A stretch of 14,812 bases of DNA from GCA-002701455 sp964342575 (GTDB lineage Bacteria; Pseudomonadota; Alphaproteobacteria; Thalassobaculales; Thalassobaculaceae): positions 1-14,812 of the forward strand of contig CAYFGZ010000085.1 in the NCBI GenBank assembly GCA_964342575.1, in the 5' to 3' direction. Within the stretch, counting starts at the first letter, position 1. Each line of letters starts with the position of its first letter. The position numbers and the translations under genes were made by a program. Under the pieces are notes generated by a model. That model was not told where the DNA came from. It saw nothing but the letters and a program-made list of their open reading frames with translations, and did not search any database. Shown in pieces: positions 7,159-14,757 of this stretch.

Positions 7159-9642
7159 ATGCATGAAGGAGTGTGGTTGACAGTTTTAGGCCTTTTTGGG
7201 CTTATGACTATTGCGGTGTTAATCCTTCCATTGTCTCGCAAGGTAAAAATGCCGTACACAGTTTTGTTGGCTGTTGTGGGTATTGTAATTGGGTTTTTTG
7301 ATAACTGGTTTGGGATCTCGCATTCCGAATTTGGAATCTTCAGCCAATTTTTCCAGAGTTTTAGTGGTTTTGAACTTACCTCTGAAATCATATTTTTCAT
7401 TTTTCTCCCAGTATTAATTTTCGAAGCCAGTTTAGCGATAGACGTTCGCAAACTTCTTTCCGATATCCGTCCAATACTTTTTTTGGCAGTCGTAGGCTTG
7501 TTTATCTCATCTTTTTTGATTGGAGGCGCGGTATACGCAGTGTCGGGGATGGGGTTTGTTGTATGTCTGCTGCTAGGTGCTATTTTATCAGCTACGGACC
7601 CTGTTGCAGTGGTTGCTATATTTAAGGATTTAGGTGCTCCCAAACGATTAGCGATACTCGTTGAAGGTGAAAGCTTATTTAATGATGCCACTGCAATTGT
7701 TTTATTCACTATTTTAGCGGCTATGGTTGCCGGAAGTGCGGAGGCTGATCTTGCAAGCGGCAGCCTCCAGTTCATAAAGGTTTTCGTTGGTGGTATTGTC
7801 GTTGGCTACATTATGGCAAGGATATTTTCTTGGGTTATTGGTAAGGTAGGCGACATTGCATTGGTGGAGGTAAGTTTAACTATTTCCCTTGCCTATTTGG
7901 CCTTTCTAGTTGCTGAACACTACCTACATGTGTCTGGAGTTATGGCAGTCGTTACAGCGGCACTCGTCATTGGCTCGCATGGAAGGACCAGTGTTTCGGG
8001 CCATGGTTGGGAACTTTTAGAAGAGACATGGGAAACTTTGGGTTTCTGGGCGAACTCCTTGATTTTTATTTTAGTTGGGATAGCCGTTCCAACGATCTTG
8101 GCTGCCTTCGGACCAGAAATGTGGTTAACGTTGGTTACACTACTTGTAGTTGGTTTTGGAGCCCGAGCGCTTTTGACCCATGGTATTCTTCCTATTCTCA
8201 GCTACACGGGGATTTGTCCACCGGTTAACTTGGGGTTTAGAACTGTGATGTGGTGGGGGGGGCTTCGTGGAGCGGTATCATTGGCATTAGCATTAGCTGT
8301 TTTCGAGAATCAGGCTGTCCCGCCAGAAGTCAGGAATTTTGTAGTAGCGCTTGTATGTGCTTTTGTTCTTTTCACTTTGTTTATCAATGCCACTACTGTA
8401 GGGGCAGTAATGAAGGCATTTGGCCTGGATAAACTATCGAGTGACGATCTAGCGATAAGGGATAGGACGGTTGAAAAGGCTTTGGCAGAAATAACTAGCA
8501 GTATCCCCGATATAGCAGAAAATAATACAATTTTTGGTCAGGTGGCAGAGCAAGCTGTTAACGGATACAGAAATCGTTTAAGCCTTATAAAAAAAGCGGT
8601 AGAGGGAGAAAATACAATAGATCCTGATGGCTGGTTAAAGATAGGTCTACTCTCGGTGATTGGGCAAGAACGGAAACATTATTTTAGCGATTATGCCAAG
8701 GCGTATGTTGACCCCTCGAACACACGTGATTTAGTAGCCATTGCGGATGAGCTTTTAGACGCAGTCAAGGTAGAAGGGGTTGAGGGTTATCAAAAAGCAT
8801 GGGAAAGAACCCTTGGTTTTGACTGGCGCGTTCGATTTGCTATGAATTTGCAACGAAAGTTCTCCATAGTTGGTCCTTTGCGTAACAATTTGTCTGACCG
8901 TTGGACACGGCTTCGTTCAATGCTTTCTGCTTTGACTCGTATAAAAAATAATGGAATAGAGGACTTGCAGGCCCTGATAGAGCCAAGTGTCACTGATCGA
9001 CTGCGGGGTCTTTTAGAGGAAAGAATTTCAAAAACGGAAGCAGCTTTAAATGCCCTGAGGAAGCAATATCCGGAGTATGCAGACCAAGTTCAGATACGTC
9101 ACCTTGACAAGATAACGTTGCACCAAGAGCTCTCCAAATACAAAGATTTGTACGATGACTCTATTATAAGTACTGAGATTTACGTAAGTCTTGAAACGGA
9201 TCTTAAGGCTCGCGAGCGTCTTGCTTCCGAGGAGCCGGAATTAGATTTGGGCTTAGACAGACTAGAACTCGTTTCTGCTGTGCCACTATTTAAAGATATA
9301 GACCAAGATAAACGCCGTTCCATCGCGGATCTGCTTAGGCCACAGCTGATTGTTCCCGGGGAAACACTGTGCCGAGCAGGTGAACAAGGCGACAGCATGT
9401 TCTTTATTTCATCGGGAGCCGTGGCAGTCCAATTAGCAACGGAGACACTAACTCTTGGATCAGGGGAATTTGTTGGCGAAATGGCTCTATTAAATGATGC
9501 TCCAAGAACCGCTACGGTTGTGGCTGAGTCCTTTTGTGAAGTGTTGGTACTCAGAAAAGCAGAGTTTTTGAACCTACTAGCTTCGAACCCCGTCATGAAA
9601 GAAGCGATAGAGAAAGTAGCTGAACAGCGTGCGATTAATTAG
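7159..9642 (+). CDS. CPA1-type Na+/H+ antiporter with C-terminal cyclic-nucleotide-binding domain
   Basis: Exchanges cytoplasmic Na+ (or K+) for protons at the inner membrane; 827 residues from the ATG at 7159. The first ~410 residues form the multi-helix transporter. They contain ATDPVAVVAI (Asp147) and GESLFNDATAIVLF with the Asn175-Asp176 pair characteristic of CPA1 exchangers, plus WWGGLRGAVSLALA. A long soluble linker (about 420-700) includes a charged, helical stretch. Residues ~704-827 form a cNMP-binding domain whose phosphate cassette, GEFVGEMALLNDAPRTA, keeps Glu774 and Arg783, so cAMP or cGMP binding is plausible. The architecture, exchanger plus cNMP domain, resembles sperm NHE without its voltage sensor. 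The ATG has GGAG 7 nt upstream; a TTG six bases earlier is less likely. The cAMP link to the cyclase in this window is inferred from proximity. Confidence 0.92.
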   Translation: MHEGVWLTVLGLFGLMTIAVLILPLSRKVKMPYTVLLAVVGIVIGFFDNWFGISHSEFGIFSQFFQSFSGFELTSEIIFFIFLPVLIFEASLAIDVRKLLSDIRPILFLAVVGLFISSFLIGGAVYAVSGMGFVVCLLLGAILSATDPVAVVAIFKDLGAPKRLAILVEGESLFNDATAIVLFTILAAMVAGSAEADLASGSLQFIKVFVGGIVVGYIMARIFSWVIGKVGDIALVEVSLTISLAYLAFLVAEHYLHVSGVMAVVTAALVIGSHGRTSVSGHGWELLEETWETLGFWANSLIFILVGIAVPTILAAFGPEMWLTLVTLLVVGFGARALLTHGILPILSYTGICPPVNLGFRTVMWWGGLRGAVSLALALAVFENQAVPPEVRNFVVALVCAFVLFTLFINATTVGAVMKAFGLDKLSSDDLAIRDRTVEKALAEITSSIPDIAENNTIFGQVAEQAVNGYRNRLSLIKKAVEGENTIDPDGWLKIGLLSVIGQERKHYFSDYAKAYVDPSNTRDLVAIADELLDAVKVEGVEGYQKAWERTLGFDWRVRFAMNLQRKFSIVGPLRNNLSDRWTRLRSMLSALTRIKNNGIEDLQALIEPSVTDRLRGLLEERISKTEAALNALRKQYPEYADQVQIRHLDKITLHQELSKYKDLYDDSIISTEIYVSLETDLKARERLASEEPELDLGLDRLELVSAVPLFKDIDQDKRRSIADLLRPQLIVPGETLCRAGEQGDSMFFISSGAVAVQLATETLTLGSGEFVGEMALLNDAPRTATVVAESFCEVLVLRKAEFLNLLASNPVMKEAIEKVAEQRAIN

Positions 9643-9880
9643 CAAAGCCTGAGACGACTGGCGTCATAGTTTAATCTGTGCAATGCAATTGATTACGCTC
9701 AATTAGTTTTGATTGTGGTGTATGACTGCTATAGCCCAATGGGCATCTCTCAGAGATGATATTTCCTGATTTTATAAAATACGACTATTTTATGTCTTAT
9801 ATTTATTAATTTAAAGAAAAATACACTTTTCGTTTTCCGATGATTAACCGGAGGACTCATTTATTTCTCAGGAGGTAGGT
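9643..9880. other. Intergenic region with several small palindromes
   Basis: Three inverted repeats are visible: AATTGA-TTACGC-TCAATT (9687-9704, followed by AGTTTTG), GCCC-AAT-GGGC (9734-9744) and CATCTCT-C-AGAGATG (9744-9758). The first could be a weak terminator for the antiporter gene. The last two are adjacent and may be an operator or an RNA structure. The remainder is very AT-rich and may contain the TPR gene's promoter, but no single -35/-10 pair stands out. Confidence 0.4.
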
Positions 9881-11272
9881 TTGTTTAAAGATGTGAGAGG
9901 GTTAAAGTTAACGACAGAGCATCAAGAAGCAGTTGAGGCTTTTGACGTCACTGTTTATGAGTTTCTTGCGTCAGGTCGCGACACAGGACCCCTCTTGCAG
10001 TCGTTAGACGAAACAGACCCCAATATGCTGATGGGAGTATGCCTTCGCGGTTATCTGATGAAAATGGCTAATCTTAAAGAATGGGAATCTAAAAGTCTGG
10101 AGGTGTTAAAGCGTGCTAACGAACTTGCTCTATCCGCTACCCCAAGAGAGCAAATGCACGTGCAAGCACTAACCGCTTGGTGCGCTGGGAATCTGACAAA
10201 AACGGCTAGAATTTGGGATACAATTTTGATTAATTATCCTCTTGATCTTCTCGCACTGAGATTGGCTCACAACATGCATTTCTTTCTGGGTGATATTTGG
10301 CGTATGCGAGATTCGATCGCTCGAGTCCTGCCTCATTGGGATGAGAAAATTCCAGGGTACGGTTTTGTTCTTGGGTGTCATTGTTTCGCACTTGAGGAGG
10401 CGGGCGATTACTCGGCGGCTGAACAGCATGGACGTCGGGCCGTAGATATAAATGTGAATGATATTTGGGCTGGACATGCAGTGGCTCACGTCCTGGAAAT
10501 GCAGGGGCGTCGGAAAGAGGGCATAGAGTGGATTTCCAGGCACGAAAAGGATTGGCGTAAAAGAGGACTTTTTGCCAAACATCTGTGGTGGCATCGAGCA
10601 CTGCATTACCTAGAATTCGAGGAGTTCGACTCGGTGTTAGATGCCTACGATCGCCAATTTTGGCCAGAACCGTCCGAGGACAATATAGATATATGTAATA
10701 GTTCCAGTATGTTGATGCGCTTGCACATGGTCGGAATAGACGTCGGTACTCGTTGGGGATCGGTAGCCGATATATCATCCACACGTACTGAAGATCGTTT
10801 TCGTCCATTCAACGACCTTCACTTCGTTATGGCGTTGGCTATGTCGGGTCGCATTACAGAAGCTGAACACATAATTAGATCGATGCGAGAATTCTGCCAC
10901 GCGAATGACTCAGATAGGGTTTCCGTTTCAGCAGTTTACAAAGATCCGGCAATACCCGTAGGTGAAGCAATAATAAGCTACTCAAAACATGATTATAAGT
11001 CTGTAGTTACATCGATGCTCGAGGCCCGCTATCAGATGAGAACTCTAGGAGGAAGCTGGGCTCAGAGAGATGTTTGGGTTCGCATGCTGATAGATGCGGC
11101 TATTAAAAATGATGAGCCAAATTTATCTCGAAGCCTGTTAGCAGAACGTATTGCTACGCAGCCGTTGAGTGGGCCAACCTGGATCCTTTATTCGAAAATT
11201 TTAAAGAAAACGGGTGACATGGCTGCGGCTACTGCGGCTCGCATAGAGGGCGAAAAACTTTTAGCAGTATAA
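9881..11272 (+). CDS. TTC38-like tetratricopeptide-repeat protein
   Basis: A soluble, all-helical protein of 463 residues without a signal peptide, of the length usual for the TTC38 (tetratricopeptide repeat protein 38) family. Family-like landmarks are the N-terminal LKLTTEHQEAVEAFD segment and the FVLGCHCFALEEAGDYSAAE repeat (about residues 161-180). WAGHAVAHVLEMQGR (about 197-211), HLWWHRALHYLEF (about 234-246) and FNDLHFVMALAMSGR (about 310-325) follow. Its biochemical role is not established; TPRs suggest protein-protein contacts. The start is a TTG preceded by a strong AGGAGGT (9870-9876), which fixes the start well. It stands alone between an AT-rich region and a strong terminator, so it is probably monocistronic. 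Confidence 0.82.
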   Translation: MFKDVRGLKLTTEHQEAVEAFDVTVYEFLASGRDTGPLLQSLDETDPNMLMGVCLRGYLMKMANLKEWESKSLEVLKRANELALSATPREQMHVQALTAWCAGNLTKTARIWDTILINYPLDLLALRLAHNMHFFLGDIWRMRDSIARVLPHWDEKIPGYGFVLGCHCFALEEAGDYSAAEQHGRRAVDINVNDIWAGHAVAHVLEMQGRRKEGIEWISRHEKDWRKRGLFAKHLWWHRALHYLEFEEFDSVLDAYDRQFWPEPSEDNIDICNSSSMLMRLHMVGIDVGTRWGSVADISSTRTEDRFRPFNDLHFVMALAMSGRITEAEHIIRSMREFCHANDSDRVSVSAVYKDPAIPVGEAIISYSKHDYKSVVTSMLEARYQMRTLGGSWAQRDVWVRMLIDAAIKNDEPNLSRSLLAERIATQPLSGPTWILYSKILKKTGDMAAATAARIEGEKLLAV

Positions 11273-11311
11273 AAAAGAAAAGTCGCCTAGCTTGATGTCC
11301 CATTCAACAAG

Positions 11312-11341
11312 AAAACCCGGGAGAAGCCCCCGGGTTTTTTT
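11312..11341. terminator. Bidirectional rho-independent terminator
   Basis: AAAACCCGGG (11312-11321) pairs perfectly with CCCGGGTTTT (11329-11338) around a 7-nt loop and is followed by more T. It ends the TPR gene on the plus strand. With A-tracts on the other side it can also end the minus-strand 76-aa gene, which stops at 11359. Confidence 0.92.
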
Positions 11342-11358
11342 GCGCATTGAATGCGTTA

Positions 11359-11589
11359 CTAAGAACGAGTATTTCGCATAATTAAGTATGCAACTAATGC
11401 GGCTGCAACTACGCCTACCATTCCGGCGTTGCCAAATTTTGCCACCAATTCGCCAATATTTCCTACTATATCAATAGCAAAAAAATCAGTGAAGCTTTGC
11501 CCAAAAAGAACCTGTAGGAGTGTTAGTGTAGCCACAAGCCACAACAATAACTCCAACACATTCGTAAGCCATTGCCGAATTTCAGTCAT
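11359..11589 (-). CDS. Small two-helix membrane protein, 76 aa (paralog of the 73-aa neighbour)
   Basis: An unrecognised small protein with two predicted membrane helices (about residues 10-36 and 50-71), joined by a short polar segment (DIVGNIGELVAKFG). There is a short charged N-terminus (MTEIRQW) and a basic C-terminal tail (RNTRS). AAAGGG lies 7 nt before the ATG, a good ribosome binding site. It aligns along nearly its full length with the 73-aa protein upstream on the same strand: a shared W-L near the N-terminus, LQ-[VI]-LF-x-Q at the end of helix 1, and N-x3-L-x3-F-x2-AG-[ML]-VG-x2-AA in helix 2. Duplicated small hydrophobic proteins can be holins, toxins or regulators of larger membrane proteins; nothing here decides between these. 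Confidence 0.68.
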   Translation of the reverse strand: MTEIRQWLTNVLELLLWLVATLTLLQVLFGQSFTDFFAIDIVGNIGELVAKFGNAGMVGVVAAALVAYLIMRNTRS

Positions 11590-11682
11590 TTGTGCACCCT
11601 TTCATAGGTATTTTCCATCGGGTACCTAATTAGATTGGTAAAAGTTGTAACTAGCTCTTCATAACAACCTAAAGAGACCTAA

Positions 11683-11746
11683 CCCGAGACTACCAAACTG
11701 CTAATTAGAGCTATAAATCTGCTCCGAAACAGCTGGCAGTCTCGGG
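11683..11746. repeat. Inverted repeat between the two small membrane-protein genes
   Basis: CCCGAGACT (11683-11691) is perfectly complementary to AGTCTCGGG (11738-11746). Two further pairs follow after one mismatch, and an inner GAGC (11708-11711)/GCTC (11721-11724) hairpin lies in the 46-nt loop. It lies 20 nt after the stop of the minus-strand 73-aa gene, so it may act as that gene's terminator, although the T run after it on the minus strand is poor. Alternatively it is a regulatory RNA structure for the 76-aa gene. Confidence 0.55.
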
Positions 11747-11765
11747 AGGATTTTTAGGGGTTTAG

Positions 11766-11987
11766 TTATCTTTTGTTAATTAGGTGAAGGATGATTCCAG
11801 CGGCAATCAGGCCTACGAGACCCGCCCCAGAGAATTGTCCGATTAATCCAATCAAGTTGCTGGAGACATCCGCGCTTATAAAGACGAGGGCTTGGGGAAA
11901 CAGTATTTGAAGCACTACGCCCAGAGCGACGATTACCAAAGCAAGTTCTGTGGCTGACCTCAGCCACCTAGAGATGGAGTCCAACAT
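11766..11987 (-). CDS. Small two-helix membrane protein, 73 aa (paralog of the 76-aa neighbour)
   Basis: A 73-residue hydrophobic protein with two predicted membrane helices (about 13-37 and 47-69), an N-terminal amphipathic segment (MLDSISRWLRSATE) and a basic end (INKR). A near-ideal Shine-Dalgarno, AAAGGAGG, sits 5 nt before the ATG, which argues strongly that it is translated. It is related to the 76-aa protein encoded 176 nt downstream on the same strand, most clearly in the second helix (GAGLVGLIAAGIIL). Family unknown to me. The inverted repeat that follows and the 176-nt spacer suggest each gene may have its own transcript. Confidence 0.72.
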   Translation of the reverse strand: MLDSISRWLRSATELALVIVALGVVLQILFPQALVFISADVSSNLIGLIGQFSGAGLVGLIAAGIILHLINKR

Positions 11988-12584
11988 TTATTCCTCCTTT
12001 AATCAACTTTCCTGTTTTTATGTATATTGTGAAAACTATTAACTATTTTCCTTAATCTTGCGCAACTATTAATCTATTGCGTCGGTGTTTGCATTTTACA
12101 ATACCCAATTTATAGCTGCAGGTCAAAGCCCAAAATAACATTAGGCGCTGTATCTTGTGTAAATAATAGCCTTCTTGTCAACATATAGTTGAAAAAAAAT
12201 AATATATCTAGGTATTCTCCCCAGAGACGCGGGGTAAATCTCCGTCGGCGATGCGCTAGTTTTTCGCAAAAGTTGGCGAATCCTAGTATAAAAGTTGTTA
12301 GATTAAACTATTTTTTGGGGGGACGATGTATTGTGATTGATAATCCATTGTTGTTTTTCAATGTGGTTTTCCTGTTAAAGCGGGGTGTCTAGCAATTAAA
12401 ATAACAAGTGAGCTTCGGGGTTCGGGCTTTCAACCAGGGAATTATGAAGCAGTGGCCGTTGGTTTTTTTTGGAATGGTGCCTCCTGGGTGAGTTCACGTC
12501 CTTTATATGCATTCCACATAATGTGTTAACAATTATGCTTTCAAATCAATGTGTTTATCTGATGTGGTTATGGAAAACTTTATA
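11988..12584. other. About 600-nt intergenic region upstream of the exporter gene
   Basis: No convincing gene. It holds the minus-strand leader of the 73-aa gene, a small CCCC-N8-GGGG hairpin near 12219-12234, and a possible pseudoknot at 12412-12470 ending in eight T. The first copy of the 69/70-bp direct repeat (12509-12577) is also here. A plus-strand frame at 12189-12392 starts with TTG, lacks a ribosome binding site and has no recognisable features; it is not accepted. Confidence 0.6.
12509..12577. repeat. Direct repeat copy 1 (partner at 13404-13473)
   Basis: Aligned by eye with 13404-13473, 57 of 70 columns are identical with one single-base indel. The longest exact block is 23 bp (12516-12538), which is itself a near-palindrome: CATAAT, a GTTAAC centre and ATTATG. 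The repeat ends 7 nt before the preferred start of the exporter gene, so it forms that gene's immediate upstream region. Confidence 0.85.
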
Positions 12585-13337
12585 ATGCTTCCCGTTGAAC
12601 TAATCATCTACGTTGCCTTCGTTTATATTCTGGCTGGGTTTGTAAAAGGAGTGGTCGGGGTAGGTTTACCCACTATTTCTTTAGCACTGTTAGCTGCTGT
12701 CTTGGGATTGAAGGAAGCAATGCTCATTCTCCTTGTTCCAAGCCTAATCACTAATTTAGTTCAGGCTCTAACAGGCGGCAGATTATATGAACTCACAAAA
12801 CGTCTTTGGATATTTTTATTATCGCTTTGTCTTCTGACCTGGTTTTCTACTGGAGTGCTAGTGATAGCTGATGGCAATCTTTTAACAATTGGCCTGGGGA
12901 TAGTTTTGTTACTGTATTGCGCCAGTTATTTCTTTGAAATAAAAATTCCAGAGCCTGGTGAAAAGGAAAAGTGGCTGAGTCCTTTGATGGGAGGTTTGAC
13001 TGGAGTTAGTACAGGGTTAACAGGGACCTTTGTCGTTCCCGGAACTCTTTACCTTCAAAGCATGCGATTAAACCGTCATGCACTAGTGCAGTCAATGGGG
13101 TTGTCTGGCAGTGTAGCAACGATTTCCTTGGGAGTTTCTCTTGGTGGAAGAGGGGTGTTAAATCACGATTTACTGATCATATCCTGCGCTATGGTAATCC
13201 CAGCTTTGATAGGAATGGCGCTTGGCACAAAGGTTCGTTTAAAAATTGATGAAGGTTTATTTAAAAAATTATTCTTCATATCTTTATCTGCAATTGGAAT
13301 TTGGATAATAACCAGTGCCGTTATTAATTTGAACTAG
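12585..13337 (+). CDS. TauE/SafE-family (TSUP) membrane exporter
   Basis: A predicted inner-membrane transporter of 250 residues from the ATG at 12585. The opening helix with AGFVKGVVGVGLPTISLALL and the second half-repeat with GGLTGVSTGLTGTFVVPGTLYL are hallmarks of the TauE/SafE (sulfite exporter/TSUP) family, whose members move sulfite, sulfonates or related organic anions. Seven to eight hydrophobic segments are visible. The substrate cannot be inferred, as no sulfur gene is nearby. ATGs at 12549 and 12570 are in frame, but both lie inside the direct repeat and lack a ribosome binding site; 12585 has GGAAAA 7 nt upstream. The gene stands alone between two copies of the direct repeat. Confidence 0.85.
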   Translation: MLPVELIIYVAFVYILAGFVKGVVGVGLPTISLALLAAVLGLKEAMLILLVPSLITNLVQALTGGRLYELTKRLWIFLLSLCLLTWFSTGVLVIADGNLLTIGLGIVLLLYCASYFFEIKIPEPGEKEKWLSPLMGGLTGVSTGLTGTFVVPGTLYLQSMRLNRHALVQSMGLSGSVATISLGVSLGGRGVLNHDLLIISCAMVIPALIGMALGTKVRLKIDEGLFKKLFFISLSAIGIWIITSAVINLN

Positions 13338-13403
13338 AATAAATTAGGTTGCGCAAAAGAACCAATTAACCGGTTGTATAGGAAACTGCGCCCCTACCAG
13401 TTT

Positions 13404-13473
13404 GCACTCTACATAATGTGTTAACAATTATGCCTACATTTTAATGTGTTACATCTGATGTACTTAATGAAAA
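13404..13473. repeat. Direct repeat copy 2, abutting the tRNA-Thr 3' end
   Basis: Partner of 12509-12577 in the same orientation, 895 nt away, with a 23-bp exact block at 13411-13433. Its right end (GAAAA, 13469-13473) is immediately followed by TGG, the complement of the tRNA-Thr CCA. Read on the minus strand, the tRNA side contains further small palindromes (ACATCAGATGT; ACATTAAAATGT), which could act as a 3' processing or termination structure. Confidence 0.85.
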
Positions 13474-13549
<76 letters not shown>

Positions 13550-13579
13550 TAAGTGGTGCTAGCAAACAACTTCAATGTT

Positions 13580-13607
13580 CCTATAGCATATAAGAATGGC
13601 ATAGCAA
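13580..13607 (-). promoter_or_regulatory. Possible promoter of tRNA-Thr
   Basis: On the minus strand TTGCTA (13607-13602) and TATAGG (13585-13580) are separated by 16 nt and lie about 30 nt before the tRNA. Both boxes are imperfect. Confidence 0.35.
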
Positions 13608-13669
13608 ATGTCTGTTAGAGGTTTCGAGGTGATTTGGCTGGTTGTTGGCTCTTGGGAGTACCGCTGAAC

Positions 13670-14554
13670 TCAGCTCCCGGGCTCTTTCCTCGGTTCCTTC
13701 GTGCCAGTTCTCCTCCGATGTGTTTCGTATAGCGCTACACTCGCAGCATTTGAGATGTTTAATGTTGTAAAATCGGCGGAGGTAGGAAGCCTGATTAGTT
13801 CGTCACAGCAGCGACGGGTTAGTTGACGCAAGCCCGCACCCTCAGCCCCTAAAACTAGCGCAACCCGTTTATCCAAATACGCTTCACCAATTGTAGTGGT
13901 CGCATCATCAGTCAAACCCGAGCACCAAAAGTCATGTTTTTTTAGCTCTCTCATGGAGCGAGCGATGTTGGTAACTCTTAATAATGGGAGCCGTTCTATC
14001 GCGCCCGAAGCAGCTTTTGCAATAACTCCATCGACCTTGGGGGTGCGGCGGTCGTGAACGATGACGGCATCTGCTGAAAATGCAGCAGCAGATCTAACCA
14101 CAGTTCCTATGTTATGAGGATCAGTTACCTGGTCCAGGATGATAACAAGTAAAGTACTGATTGCTTTATTTTTTCGCAGGAAATCTTGTAGGCTAGTTGA
14201 CTTGATTTCTTGGACCACCGCCACAGAACCCTGGTGAACGGAGCTTTCAGGTACCAGGAAACTTAGCTGCAGAGGTTGCAATACTTCGATCTCGATCCTT
14301 GCTTGAGGTGTAAGCGTCAAGCGACGGTCGATTGCTTTTGAAATATCAGTATGATTTTTGGGGGAGCAGTAGATCTTATGAATAATACGCTCAGGATTTA
14401 ATATAGCGGCCAATACAGTGTGCTTTCCCCAAAGTAGCAAAGGATTGTCTCTGCCGGCGATGGGGATCTTAAATGCTGTCGCAGGCGCTGTATTGCGTCT
14501 CCCTAATTTTCTGTTACCACGTCTCCTACTCTGCTTAATAAAGTTATCGGTCAC
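13670..14554 (-). CDS. rlmB: 23S rRNA (guanosine-2251) 2'-O-methyltransferase RlmB
   Basis: A SpoU/TrmH-family methyltransferase of 294 residues that methylates the 2'-OH of a P-loop guanosine of 23S rRNA using SAM. A basic N-terminal tail precedes a substrate-binding domain opening with LLWGKHTVLAAILNP (about 39-53). The SPOUT knot shows motif 1 DQVTDPHNIGTVVRSA, motif 2 LVLGAEGAGLR and motif 3 LNISNAASVALYE, with the expected Asn and Arg (NIG...R) and Glu residues. Length and domain order fit RlmB rather than TrmH or TrmL. The start is GTG with AGGA about 11 nt upstream, a long spacing; an ATG in that box is out of frame and stops at once. Divergent from tRNA-Tyr, a common alphaproteobacterial arrangement. 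Confidence 0.93.
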   Translation of the reverse strand: MTDNFIKQSRRRGNRKLGRRNTAPATAFKIPIAGRDNPLLLWGKHTVLAAILNPERIIHKIYCSPKNHTDISKAIDRRLTLTPQARIEIEVLQPLQLSFLVPESSVHQGSVAVVQEIKSTSLQDFLRKNKAISTLLVIILDQVTDPHNIGTVVRSAAAFSADAVIVHDRRTPKVDGVIAKAASGAIERLPLLRVTNIARSMRELKKHDFWCSGLTDDATTTIGEAYLDKRVALVLGAEGAGLRQLTRRCCDELIRLPTSADFTTLNISNAASVALYETHRRRTGTKEPRKEPGS

Positions 14555-14662
14555 TCTGCTAACATCCTAAACTATTTATCTTTTTTAATAATATCACCTA
14601 GAGTATTATAAGGATCTTTGCTAGATTATTACTTCTAAATACCTAGTTTACTCGTTTTTACG

Positions 14663-14692
14663 TTGACAAACAGCCGAGTTTCCTCATATTGC
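14663..14692 (+). promoter_or_regulatory. Possible promoter of tRNA-Tyr
   Basis: A consensus -35 TTGACA (14663-14668) is followed after 18 nt by TATTGC (14687-14692). It lies about 65 nt before the tRNA, leaving a short 5' leader. The -10 box is weak, so the exact element is uncertain. Confidence 0.45.
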
Positions 14693-14757
14693 GCACTTCT
14701 TTTTTTGTATTTCCTCGGGAAGGGCAAGATTTAGGTTCTCGCGTCTCGGATATCTTT

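Noticed and set aside
7122..7775. 217-aa minus-strand frame opposite the antiporter start
   Set aside because: Composition is that of an antisense shadow of hydrophobic transmembrane codons (rich in Ile, Asn, Thr, Lys), with no domain or ribosome binding site; the plus-strand antiporter is unambiguous.
10230..10808. 192-aa minus-strand frame opposite the TPR gene
   Set aside because: It lies wholly inside a well-supported TPR gene and shows no protein family features.
12189..12392. 67-aa plus-strand frame before the exporter
   Set aside because: TTG start in an A-run, no ribosome binding site, no recognisable features.
12509..13473. CRISPR-like or tandem repeat array
   Set aside because: Only two imperfect copies 895 nt apart with a gene between them; no spacer periodicity and no cas genes.
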